Source: Leisingera sp. ANG-M1 (lineage in GTDB: Bacteria > Pseudomonadota > Alphaproteobacteria > Rhodobacterales > Rhodobacteraceae). From it: a stretch of 64,000 bases of DNA. The stretch lies in contig NZ_JWLC01000025.1 of NCBI RefSeq assembly GCF_000813745.1, positions 251,610 through 315,609 on the forward strand. Reading direction: 5' to 3'. Both the position numbers and the translations under genes were made by a program. Each line of letters begins with the position of its first letter. Positions within the stretch are counted from its first letter, which is position 1. The notes under the pieces were generated by a model. It was given only the letters and a program-made list of their open reading frames with translations, had not been told where the DNA came from and ran no database searches. Below, piece by piece: positions 37,776 through 45,664 of the stretch.

Positions 37776-39605
37776 GTGTCAAATTCAAGCGCGCAGTATT
37801 TCCTGGCATCCGGGAATCCTGCGGCTGCCGGAACGGAACAGTCCGCATTTTCAGCCGCCCTCCCCAATCAAGACCGCGCCAGCCTGACCTTGGATCTTCT
37901 TCACGGTTTGACTGCTTCTTCGGCCGGAACCCCGGAGGAACAAGCTCATGATCTGTTTTTGCAGGCCAAGAAGAAATCCCGCGAGCGCAAGCTGGGAGAT
38001 GCTATCTACCTTCTGTGCAAGGCGCTGGAGCTTGACGGCAACAGCAGGGTGATACACTCGACCCTGGGTGAATTGTATGAAGTTACGGGGCAGCCGGAAA
38101 AGGCTATTCTGTCGCATATCAATGCGTGGAAGATCGAACCGCATAATTCAAAATGCTTGAGCCATATCGGCAGCTACCTGATGCGTGTCGGGCAGGATGA
38201 AGAGGCGATCAACTATTTTGAGGCGGCTCTCAAATTCGATGCGGACAATCAGATTGCCTTTGCGCGGATGAACCACCTAAAGAAACGCAGATGCGATTGG
38301 AGCGACTTCGGAAAGACCAAGAAACGTCTGAAAATCCTTTCGGAATCAAAGCAATACGTTGATCCGTTCTCTTGCCTCACAATGACCGACGATCCCGGCG
38401 TGCAGAAGAAATTCTCCCTGCGGGCCGCTAAAGCATCTTGTGTGAAAGAGGACGACCTGCAGGCTCAGCCGCCGCGCGGCCAGAACGGCAAGATCCGGAT
38501 CGGCTATTTCTCCAGCGACTACCGCGATCATGCGACCATGCACCTGTTCGGCCGCCAGCTCGAACTGCACGACCGCGGCAGGTTTGAAATCTATATCTAC
38601 GACTATGGCGACATGAACGAGCACGAGGGCCGCAAGCGGGCCGAGCGGGCCGCAGATGTGTACCGCCAAGTGTCCGGCCACAGCAACGAGAGCATTGTGT
38701 CCGCCGCCCGCGAAGACGGGCTGGATATCGCGGTTGACCTGAAAGGCTATACCCAAGGCAGCCGCTTCAACCTGTTTGACCAGCGACTCGCGCCGGTACA
38801 GGTGTCTTACCTGGGCTATCCCGGCACCACCGGCGTCAAGACCATGGACTACATGGTAGCGGATACGGTCACCATTCCGCCGAAGCTGCGGAAGTATTAC
38901 ACTGAAAAAATCCTTTACATGCCGGAGTGTTATCAGGCCAACGATGACCTGCGTAAACCGGCCGGAACTTTGCCGACCAGGGCCAGTGCCGGGCTGCCGG
39001 AGGACGCCGTCGTCTTCTGCTCCTTCAACGCGCCGTATAAGGTGTCGCCGCAGGAATTTGACATTTGGATGAAGCTGCTTACCCAGGTTCCGGACAGCGT
39101 TCTGTGGTTCTATGCACCGCTTCCCGAAACACAGGTGAACATCTTGAAGGAGGCTGAAAGCCGCGGAGTTAGCAAGCAGCGGATTGTATTTGCGGGCTAT
39201 GCCGGCCAGGAGGAGCATCTGGCGCGGATGCAACTTGCCGATATTTTCCTGGATACGTTCAATGTGAACGCGCATACAACCGCGAGCGACGCGCTTTGGG
39301 CGGGGGTTCCGGTTGTGACCAAGGCGGGCAAGCAGTTTGCGGCCCGGGTTGCGGCAAGCCTGCTGACCAATGTGGGCGTGCCGGAGCTGATTACGCCGAC
39401 ATTTGAAAAGTACCAATCGCTTGCGCTGAAACTTGCCCGGGATCCGGAGTATCTCGCGGATGTCAAAAAGCGTGTGAAACAAGGCATCAGCACAGGCCCG
39501 CTTTTCGACACTGCAACCTTCACGCGCAACTTCGAGACGCTGATGGAAAAAACGCTGGAGCGGTACAACGCTGGACTGCAGCCGGATCACATCAGCCTCG
39601 CCTGA
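37776..39605 (+). CDS. TPR / SPINDLY-type (GT41, OGT-like) glycosyltransferase, second of a tandem pair
   Basis: A 609-residue paralogue of the preceding gene. I chose a GTG at 37776 (MSNSSAQYFLASG) because AAAAGGAG lies 8 nt upstream; a GTG at 37737 adds 13 residues and has no such site. It has TPRs at about 70-170, then RIGYFSSDYRDHATM, VDLKGYTQGSRFNLF, VSYLGYPGTTGVKTMDYM and HTTASDALWAGVPVVTKAG. The catalytic half aligns with its neighbour throughout, but the N-terminal part differs, so the two may modify different proteins. It ends at a strong terminator. Confidence 0.9.
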   Translation: MSNSSAQYFLASGNPAAAGTEQSAFSAALPNQDRASLTLDLLHGLTASSAGTPEEQAHDLFLQAKKKSRERKLGDAIYLLCKALELDGNSRVIHSTLGELYEVTGQPEKAILSHINAWKIEPHNSKCLSHIGSYLMRVGQDEEAINYFEAALKFDADNQIAFARMNHLKKRRCDWSDFGKTKKRLKILSESKQYVDPFSCLTMTDDPGVQKKFSLRAAKASCVKEDDLQAQPPRGQNGKIRIGYFSSDYRDHATMHLFGRQLELHDRGRFEIYIYDYGDMNEHEGRKRAERAADVYRQVSGHSNESIVSAAREDGLDIAVDLKGYTQGSRFNLFDQRLAPVQVSYLGYPGTTGVKTMDYMVADTVTIPPKLRKYYTEKILYMPECYQANDDLRKPAGTLPTRASAGLPEDAVVFCSFNAPYKVSPQEFDIWMKLLTQVPDSVLWFYAPLPETQVNILKEAESRGVSKQRIVFAGYAGQEEHLARMQLADIFLDTFNVNAHTTASDALWAGVPVVTKAGKQFAARVAASLLTNVGVPELITPTFEKYQSLALKLARDPEYLADVKKRVKQGISTGPLFDTATFTRNFETLMEKTLERYNAGLQPDHISLA

Positions 39606-39621
39606 GCTGCCGCGCATAAAG

Positions 39622-39661
39622 AAAAAAGGAGCGCAGATCAGCCTGTGCTCCTTTCTTTTTT
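39622..39661 (+). terminator. Rho-independent terminator after the glycosyltransferase pair
   Basis: AAAGGAGCGCAG / CTGTGCTCCTTT (one G-U pair) with loop ATCAGC, followed by CTTTTTT. It may serve both directions. Confidence 0.85.
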
Positions 39662-39688
39662 CTTGGGTAACCGTAAGCTTGCAGCAGG

Positions 39689-40291
39689 TTAGAGCAGGCG
39701 CACCTGGGTACCGATTTTCACCAGTTCGTAAAGCTCTTCCACATGCTGGTTGTAGAGGCCAATGCAACCGGACGAGCTTTGGCGGCCGATTTTGCGGGTG
39801 TCATGGGTCCCGTGGACCAGATAGGCTGGCCAGTCCAGGTACATCGCCCTTGTCCCCAGCGGATTGCCGGGGTCGCCGCCTTCCATGCGGACGGGCAGTG
39901 TCGGGTCGCGCTCACGCATTGAGGCGGTCGGGGTCCAGCTGGGATTTTCGCGTTTGCGAACAACCTTGGTGTAGCCGCGCTTGGTCAGGTCCTCTGTCAT
40001 TGGAACCGATGAGGGGAACAGCCGGTAGGTTTCGCCGTCGCTGCCCCAATAGTGCAAGGCGCGGGAACTGATGTCAGCCAGCAGGCATCCGGCGCCAAGT
40101 TCATCGAAGTGCGCGCGCCAGTCCTGTTGCGCAAAGGCAGAGATGTTACGCTGAACGGGAACCTGCTCGCGGATGGCCGCTTCGCTTTGCGGAAAAGCAT
40201 CGGTTGACTGGGCGCGCAGAAGCGCGGGCGTGGCCAAGGTTGCGCTAAGCCCGGTCAGGGCGGCGCGGCGGGTCATGCGGAGTTTGGTCAT
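39689..40291 (-). CDS. L,D-transpeptidase (YkuD) family exported protein
   Basis: A 200-residue protein. It begins MTKLRMTRRAALTGLSATLA, a Tat-type signal (twin Arg), with AGAGGA upstream of the ATG at 40291. The C-terminal YkuD domain (about 90-200) has the catalytic His in HGTHD and Cys in SSSGCIGLYN. The Arg usually following the Cys-hydrophobic pair (SHGC-I-R) is Gly here; this may be a subfamily trait or affect activity. YkuD enzymes form 3-3 peptidoglycan crosslinks or attach lipoproteins. It is convergent to the glycosyltransferases. Confidence 0.88.
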   Translation of the reverse strand: MTKLRMTRRAALTGLSATLATPALLRAQSTDAFPQSEAAIREQVPVQRNISAFAQQDWRAHFDELGAGCLLADISSRALHYWGSDGETYRLFPSSVPMTEDLTKRGYTKVVRKRENPSWTPTASMRERDPTLPVRMEGGDPGNPLGTRAMYLDWPAYLVHGTHDTRKIGRQSSSGCIGLYNQHVEELYELVKIGTQVRLL

Positions 40292-40433
40292 CTTGTCCTC
40301 TGCCGGGCTGCTCGAAAACTCTGCAGCAAGATAAGCAAGCGCACAGGATTTCATAGGGCAGGAATAGCCGAAATGCCGCGCCTCACAAGGATGTGTTGGC
40401 AACGCTGGCAGAAGTCCGCCGGGGCGAGGGAGA

Positions 40434-41468
40434 TCAGCTGTAAAGCGCGCGCGCCTGAGCAAAGGATAGCAGCCGTTTGCTGTCTTCATCCCACAGATGC
40501 AGGCGGGCATTGGCCAGGCTCTCGCGGATGGTCATCCGGTTTCCCTCAGCCAGCTCAGCGTGGTCGCGCAGCACCTGCGGCAGCCGGTAGAAAGGGATCC
40601 GGCTGTACAGGTGGTGAACGTGGTGGATGCCGATATTGGCGCTGAGCCATTGCAGCACTGGCGGCAACACGTAATGCGAACTGCCGTGCAGCGCGGAGTC
40701 ATGCAGCTGCCAGTCTTCTTCCTGCTCCCACTGGGTGGTCTCAAACTGGTGCTGCACATAGAACAGCCACAGGCCGGCGGTTGCCGCGATCAAAGTGGCA
40801 GGCACGAAGATCAGCAGAATAGGCATCAGCCCGCCAAAGTACCAGATTGCCGCCAGGGCGACGAGGATGGACGCGTTTGTGCCCATTGCACTGATCCAGT
40901 AGCGGGACTGGTCCATCAGGCCGTAAGGGATGCGGTTTTGCAAAAAGAACAGGTAGCCGGGGCCAATACCGAACAGCGTCACTGGGTGGCGGTACAGCCG
41001 GTACATCAGCTGTCCCCAGCGGCTTTCGGCGCGGTATTCGGCCACTGTCATGGTGTGGATGTCGCCCATTCCGCGCTTGCCCAGGTTGCCATGGGTGCTG
41101 TGATGGATCGAGTGGGTGCGGCGCCAGACGTCGTAAGGCGTGAGTGTCAGAACCCCGATGATCCGTCCGACCCAATCGCTGACGTGGCGGTTGGTAAAGA
41201 ACGATCCATGCCCGCAGTCATGCTGAATGGTGAACAGACGCAGCAGGAAAGCAGCGATCGGAACCGACAGTGCCAAAGTAAGCCAGTAGCTGATTGAGAG
41301 CGACCACCATGCCAAAGCCCAAAGCAGCAGGAAAGGAACCACCGTCACTGCAAGCTCGAACGCGCTGCGCAGATGGTTGGGTTCCCGGTATTGGGCCAGG
41401 ACCTTGACCCAGTCGCGTGCTGTCTTGGCGGCCTTTGCGGGCCGGTTGGGCTGTTGAGTGCTGCTCAT
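40434..41468 (-). CDS. Fatty acid desaturase (membrane, acyl-lipid or acyl-CoA type)
   Basis: A 344-residue integral membrane enzyme with the three histidine clusters of the family: HDCGH near residue 89, HSIHH near 124-128 and HHVHH near 277-281, plus four predicted membrane helices. It uses O2 and an electron donor to introduce double bonds into acyl chains at the inner membrane. Regiospecificity cannot be predicted. The ATG at 41468 follows a GAAGAACGGCAGGCGC stretch. It lies in the block that separates the two valine-degradation segments. Confidence 0.9.
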   Translation of the reverse strand: MSSTQQPNRPAKAAKTARDWVKVLAQYREPNHLRSAFELAVTVVPFLLLWALAWWSLSISYWLTLALSVPIAAFLLRLFTIQHDCGHGSFFTNRHVSDWVGRIIGVLTLTPYDVWRRTHSIHHSTHGNLGKRGMGDIHTMTVAEYRAESRWGQLMYRLYRHPVTLFGIGPGYLFFLQNRIPYGLMDQSRYWISAMGTNASILVALAAIWYFGGLMPILLIFVPATLIAATAGLWLFYVQHQFETTQWEQEEDWQLHDSALHGSSHYVLPPVLQWLSANIGIHHVHHLYSRIPFYRLPQVLRDHAELAEGNRMTIRESLANARLHLWDEDSKRLLSFAQARALYS

Positions 41469-41587
41469 GCGCCTGCCGTTCTTCTTGAGTGTTGCAGACC
41501 GGATAGACTACCAGCCGCACAGGGCAAGGGAAATTTTGCCGCAAAACGGCTAATTTACTATCACTTCCGGAAAAACTCTTTTGCCCG

Positions 41588-41649
41588 CACCCCCGGATCA
41601 AAGGGAGCCGGGGGTGAAAAAGAAAAGGCCCCGGCAATCCGGGGCCTTT
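41588..41649 (-). terminator. Tandem hairpins after mmsA
   Basis: AAAGGCCCCGG-CAAT-CCGGGGCCTTT (41624-41649) is a perfect 11-bp hairpin with a U-run on the minus strand (TTTTCTTTTTC). A second hairpin CACCCCCGG / CCGGGGGTG (41588-41616) follows. The pair terminates mmsA and shields the desaturase promoter. Confidence 0.85.
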
Positions 41650-41672
41650 CAAATCAGTTTGAAAGCAAAAGC

Positions 41673-43172
41673 TTAGTCCATTGCTTTAAAGTTGAACTCG
41701 CCGCCTTCCTTGATGCCCGAGGGCCAGCGGGAGGTCACGGTCTTGGTGCGGGTGTAGAACTTGAAGCTGTCCGGGCCGTGCTGGTTCAGATCGCCGAACA
41801 TCGACTTTTTCCAGCCGCCGAAAGTGTGGTAGGCGAGCGGCACCGGGATCGGCACGTTGATGCCTACCATGCCGATGTTGACGCGGCTTGCGAAATCACG
41901 CGCAGTATCGCCGTCGCGGGTGAAGATCGCGGTGCCGTTGCCGTACTCGTGATCCATCGCCAGTTTCAGCGCTTCCTCATAGGAGCCGGCGCGCACAGTG
42001 GACAGAACCGGGCCGAAGATTTCCTGCTTGTAGATGTCCATGTCGGTGGTGACACGGTCAAACAGGTGCGGGCCGACAAAGAAGCCGTCTTCATAGCCCT
42101 GCAGGGAGAAGTCGCGGTTGTCGACAACCAGCTCGGCGCCCTGATCAACACCGGACTGGATCAGGCCCAGGATACGGTCCTTGGCGGCGGCGGTCACCAC
42201 CGGGCCCAGGTCGACGTCGTCGCCTGCGGTGTAGGGGCCGACTTTCAGCTTTTCGATGCGCGGGATCAGCTTTTCGATCAGTTTGTCCGCGGTTTCCTCG
42301 CCCACCGGAACCGCAACCGAAATCGCCATGCAGCGTTCGCCTGCCGCGCCGTAGCCTGCGCCGACCAGCGCGTCTGCTGCCTGATCCAGATCCGCATCGG
42401 GCATCACGATCATGTGGTTCTTGGCGCCGCCGAAGCACTGGGCGCGCTTGCCGTTGGCGGTGGCGCGGGAATAGATGTACTGGGCGATCGGGGTGGAGCC
42501 CACGAAGGACACGCCCTGAATGATTTCGCTGTCCAGAATGGTGTCGACCGCTTCCTTGTCGCCATTGACGACCTGGAACACGCCTTCGGGCAGGCCGGCT
42601 TCGACAAACAGCTCGGCCAGCATCAGCGGCACGGAGGGGTCGCGCTCGGACGGCTTCAGCACCACAGCGTTGCCGCAGGCCAGGGCAGGGCCAACGTGCC
42701 ACAGCGGCATCATCGCGGGGAAGTTGAAGGGCATGATGGAGCCGACAACACCCAGCGCCTGGCGCATGGAGAACATGTCGATGCCGGGGCCCGCGGAGTC
42801 GGTGAATTCGCCCTTCAGCATCTGCGGTGCGCCGACGCAGTATTCGATCACTTCCAGGCCGCGCTGCAGGTCGCCTTTGGCGTCCGGGATGGTTTTGCCG
42901 TGCTCGCGGGACAGGGCCTCAGCCAGCTTGTCCATATCGCGGTTCATCAGCGCGACCATTTTCATCATCACGCGGGCGCGTTTCTGCGGGTTGGTTGCCG
43001 CCCATGCGGGCTGCGCCGCAGCCGCCTGTTCGATGATCGCAGTGGTTTCATCGGCGCTGGCCATGGCCAGTTTCGCCTGAACTTCACCGGTGGCCGGATT
43101 GAAGACGTCGTCAAAGCGGCCCGAAGTGCCGGCAGAGAGCTTACCGTTGATAAAGTGGCCGAGTTCTTGCAT
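41673..43172 (-). CDS. mmsA: CoA-acylating methylmalonate-semialdehyde dehydrogenase
   Basis: A 499-residue aldehyde dehydrogenase converting methylmalonate semialdehyde to propionyl-CoA (and malonate semialdehyde to acetyl-CoA) with NAD. Diagnostic features are the start MQELGHFINGKLSAGTSGRF, the segment FSMRQALGVVGSIMPFNFPA, the catalytic Cys in GAAGERCMAIS, and EIFGPVLSTVRA. The ATG at 43172 follows AGGAGGATCCG. It completes the valine pathway encoded by the operon at 32.4-35.5 kb but is separated from it by four genes, and is divergent from a LysR regulator. Confidence 0.96.
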   Translation of the reverse strand: MQELGHFINGKLSAGTSGRFDDVFNPATGEVQAKLAMASADETTAIIEQAAAAQPAWAATNPQKRARVMMKMVALMNRDMDKLAEALSREHGKTIPDAKGDLQRGLEVIEYCVGAPQMLKGEFTDSAGPGIDMFSMRQALGVVGSIMPFNFPAMMPLWHVGPALACGNAVVLKPSERDPSVPLMLAELFVEAGLPEGVFQVVNGDKEAVDTILDSEIIQGVSFVGSTPIAQYIYSRATANGKRAQCFGGAKNHMIVMPDADLDQAADALVGAGYGAAGERCMAISVAVPVGEETADKLIEKLIPRIEKLKVGPYTAGDDVDLGPVVTAAAKDRILGLIQSGVDQGAELVVDNRDFSLQGYEDGFFVGPHLFDRVTTDMDIYKQEIFGPVLSTVRAGSYEEALKLAMDHEYGNGTAIFTRDGDTARDFASRVNIGMVGINVPIPVPLAYHTFGGWKKSMFGDLNQHGPDSFKFYTRTKTVTSRWPSGIKEGGEFNFKAMD

Positions 43173-43268
43173 CGGATCCTCCTGTTTTCCTTTGGGTATA
43201 ATCCTAGGCTTGCAAAAAACATCGGAAAAGAGGAAAGATTTCAAAGAGGCTTTGCAGTAACGCAAAAG

Positions 43269-43285
43269 GTTAACGCAGCGTTAAC
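43269..43285. promoter_or_regulatory. CtrA-type palindrome TTAA-N7-TTAAC in the mmsA/LysR divergent region
   Basis: GTTAACGCAGCGTTAAC is a perfect palindrome that also matches the CtrA consensus TTAA-N7-TTAAC. It is 24 nt upstream of the LysR start and about 98 nt from mmsA. It could instead be the LysR protein's own operator. Confidence 0.45.
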
Positions 43286-43308
43286 ACGGGCACGGAGGAA
43301 CCGGCGCA

Positions 43309-44205
43309 ATGGATCCGCAGTGGGATGATATGAAAGTGTTTTTGGCGGTGGCGCGGGAGGCGAGCCTGTCGGGGGCAGGGCGCATCCTGAAGATGGACCC
43401 CGCCACGGTCGGCCGCAGGATCGCAAGGTTTGAGGCCGCATTGGAGACGCCGCTGTTTGTCAAATCGCCGCAAGGCTATGCGCTCAGCGCCGCCGGCGAC
43501 CGCCTGCTGGTCCACGCGGAAGCCGCGGAGCAGGCAATGCGGGCCGGAACCGAGGCACTGACCGGCCCCAATGACACGCTGTCCGGGCAGATCCGGATCG
43601 GGGCCCCGGATGGCAGCGCCAACTACATTCTGCCCCAGGTCTGTGCCCAGATTGCGGAAGAGAACCCGGACCTGGATATCCAGATTGTGGCTTTGCCGAG
43701 GGTCATCAACCTCAGCCGCCGCGAAGCGGATATGGCGGTCACAGTCAGTGCCCCCTCGGCGGGAAAGCTGCTGGTGCAGAAAATCTGCGACTACAGGCTG
43801 CATCTGGTGGGGTCGCGCCATTACTTGAAGAAACACCCGCCGATTGCAAAGCTTGAGGATCTCAAGGGCCACAAGATGATCGGCTATATCCCCGACATGA
43901 TTTTCGACAAGGAGCTGGATTACCTGAACGACATCGGCATCGAGCGGGTGGCGCTGGCCTCCAACTCCGTGTCGGTGCAGATCAAGATGGCGGCGCAGGG
44001 CACCGCATTGTGTGTGGCCCATGATTTCAGCCTTCCGGCGCATCGCTCTTTACGCAAAATCCTGACCGATCAGGTGAGCCTGACGCGCAGCTTCCACCTG
44101 GTCCGCCATCAAGGCGATCAGCGCAGCGAGCGGCTGAACCGCTTTGCCCAGGCGCTGTCCAAAGGCATCCGCGACGAGGTGGCCCGCCTGGAAGCCTTGA
44201 CTTAA
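43309..44205 (+). CDS. LysR-family transcriptional regulator, divergent from mmsA
   Basis: A 298-residue LysR-type regulator. The N-terminal winged helix (about 5-65) reads WDDMKVFLAVAREASLSGAG and DPATVGRRIARFEAAL; the effector domain follows (about 95-295; GQIRIGAPDGSANYILPQVC). It starts after GGAGGAACCGGCGCA. Its divergent position beside mmsA makes it the likely regulator of that gene, possibly responding to a valine- or alanine-derived metabolite, which is inference. A palindrome sits in the shared promoter region. Confidence 0.9.
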   Translation: MDPQWDDMKVFLAVAREASLSGAGRILKMDPATVGRRIARFEAALETPLFVKSPQGYALSAAGDRLLVHAEAAEQAMRAGTEALTGPNDTLSGQIRIGAPDGSANYILPQVCAQIAEENPDLDIQIVALPRVINLSRREADMAVTVSAPSAGKLLVQKICDYRLHLVGSRHYLKKHPPIAKLEDLKGHKMIGYIPDMIFDKELDYLNDIGIERVALASNSVSVQIKMAAQGTALCVAHDFSLPAHRSLRKILTDQVSLTRSFHLVRHQGDQRSERLNRFAQALSKGIRDEVARLEALT

Positions 44206-44260
44206 AGCTGCGTTGCGGCAAACCTTGCTGTAGCGCAATAAAATTACGGAGCGGTGCAGC

Positions 44261-44695
44261 ATGCTTGTTCAAGTCATATTGAAATCAAAGGCCACCTCCG
44301 GGGTCATCACGATCAAGCCGGATGCCAGCGTGTCGGAAGCTGCCAAACTATTGGCGGATAACAAATTCGGCTCTGTTGTCGTGTCTGCAGACGGGGAGAC
44401 GCCGGATGGCATCCTTTCGGAACGCGACATCGTGCGGGAGCTTGCGGCCAGCGGCTCGGGCTGCCTTGATAAACCTGTGAGCGACTATATGACGCGCAAG
44501 CTGGTCACCTGCACCAGCCAGTCGAATGTCGGCCAGGTCCTGAAGCAGATGACGGACGGGCGTTTCCGCCACATGCCGGTGGTCGAGGACGAAAAACTTG
44601 TGGGAATCGTTACACTTGGCGATGTGGTCAAGGCGCAGCTTGCGCAGGTGGCGATGGAAAAGGACGCGCTGCAGGACATGATCATGGGGCACTGA
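44261..44695 (+). CDS. CBS domain-pair protein
   Basis: A 144-residue protein made almost entirely of two CBS domains (about 8-66 and 76-134): ITIKPDASVSEAAKLLADNKFGSVVV and RKLVTCTSQSNVGQVLKQMTDGRFRHMPVVEDEKLVGIVTLGDVV. CBS pairs bind adenosine nucleotides and sense energy state or act as regulatory partners. It is a stand-alone pair with no fused enzyme. It lies 95 nt upstream of coaD on the same strand, so co-transcription is possible but a functional link is not shown. Confidence 0.93.
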   Translation: MLVQVILKSKATSGVITIKPDASVSEAAKLLADNKFGSVVVSADGETPDGILSERDIVRELAASGSGCLDKPVSDYMTRKLVTCTSQSNVGQVLKQMTDGRFRHMPVVEDEKLVGIVTLGDVVKAQLAQVAMEKDALQDMIMGH

Positions 44696-44790
44696 GCCGC
44701 AGGCAGGGCGTCCGTATTTCTGCCCTCTTGCATTCGCGCATGCAAATGTGTTTGCGTGCGCAGAAATTCTGACAAGGCAGGAGGCCGCCC

Positions 44791-45291
44791 ATGCGCGTGG
44801 GTCTGTATCCCGGCACCTTCGACCCGATCACCATCGGGCATATCGACATCATCCGCCGTGCGAGCGCTTTGGTGGACAAGCTGGTCATCGGAGTTGCGAT
44901 CAACCGCGACAAGGGGCCATTGTTCAACCTTGAAGAGCGGGTGGATATGATCGAGGCGGAGTGCGCCAAATTGAGTGCCGAGACCGGCACCGAAATCGTG
45001 GCGCATCCGTTTGAAAATCTGCTGATCGACTGCGCCCGAGACGTCGGCGCCCAGATCATTGTCCGCGGCCTGCGGGCTGTTGCCGATTTTGAGTATGAAT
45101 TCCAGATGGTCGGGATGAACCGGGCGCTGGATAGCTCGGTTGAGACGGTGTTCCTGATGGCAGAGGCCCGGCATCAGGCGATTGCCTCGAAGCTGGTGAA
45201 GGAAATTGCCCGGCTGGATGGCGATGTGTCGAAATTCGTGACCCCGCTGGTCAAGGACCGGCTTCTGGAGCGGCTGGGCAAGACCGCTTGA
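44791..45291 (+). CDS. coaD: Phosphopantetheine adenylyltransferase
   Basis: A 166-residue enzyme for the penultimate step of CoA synthesis: ATP + 4'-phosphopantetheine to dephospho-CoA + PPi. It shows the nucleotidyltransferase motif GTFDPITIGHIDIIRRA (TxGH), the substrate loop IIVRGLRAVADFEYEFQM and the C-terminal HQAIASKLVKEIARLDGDVS. The usual SSxxVRE near the end reads IASKLVKE, a conservative variant. GGAGGCCGCCC precedes the ATG. It ends at a strong terminator. Confidence 0.96.
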   Translation: MRVGLYPGTFDPITIGHIDIIRRASALVDKLVIGVAINRDKGPLFNLEERVDMIEAECAKLSAETGTEIVAHPFENLLIDCARDVGAQIIVRGLRAVADFEYEFQMVGMNRALDSSVETVFLMAEARHQAIASKLVKEIARLDGDVSKFVTPLVKDRLLERLGKTA

Positions 45292-45316
45292 GTTTCCTTG
45301 CAAGGATTGAACGCAA

Positions 45317-45351
45317 GCAAAGCCGGGCTTCTCGCCCGGCTTTGCGCTTTT
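45317..45351 (+). terminator. Rho-independent terminator of coaD
   Basis: GCAAAGCCGGGC / GCCCGGCTTTGC, a perfect 12-bp stem with a 5-nt loop, then GCTTTT. It is followed by further GC palindromes (45353-45395). Confidence 0.9.
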
Positions 45352-45445
45352 GGAGGCGCGCTGCGCGCGCGGGCGGCGGCTGACGCCGCCGCCAAGTGAA
45401 ATGAACGAATGCTTGCAGCACGCCAAGGCTGCTGCCTTGGCGGGG

Positions 45446-45589
45446 TCAGCGCCAGAAGGCCACCCAGTCGATCAAGGCAAACAGCCTCTTTCCAAGGAAA
45501 ATCATATGCTCATCGCCGAACAAGGCGATGTCGGTAGCGGCCGCGGCGATCAGAAACAGGCCCAGGAAAATGGCAATCCGGTTGGTCAT
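45446..45589 (-). CDS. Short membrane protein (47 residues) of unknown function
   Basis: A 47-residue protein beginning MTNRIAIFLGLFLIAAAATD, with one membrane helix (about 4-24) and a tail ending DWVAFWR. GGAGCC lies just before the ATG at 45589; a longer in-frame version would run through the gap terminator. Its coding direction follows gap but lies beyond gap's terminator, so it probably needs read-through or its own promoter. Short single-helix proteins next to gap are seen in related bacteria, but I cannot give a function. Confidence 0.6.
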   Translation of the reverse strand: MTNRIAIFLGLFLIAAAATDIALFGDEHMIFLGKRLFALIDWVAFWR

Positions 45590-45603
45590 GAAGGCTCCGC
45601 CGC

Positions 45604-45639
45604 AAAGAAAACGCCCGCCCAGATAACCTGAGCGGGCGT
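45604..45639 (-). terminator. Rho-independent terminator of gap
   Basis: On the minus strand ACGCCCGCTCAG / CTGGGCGGGCGT with loop GTTAT (one G-U pair) followed by TTTCTTT, 25 nt after the gap stop. Confidence 0.88.
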
Positions 45640-45664
45640 GAATTCTCAAGCAGTTAAGGCAGGA

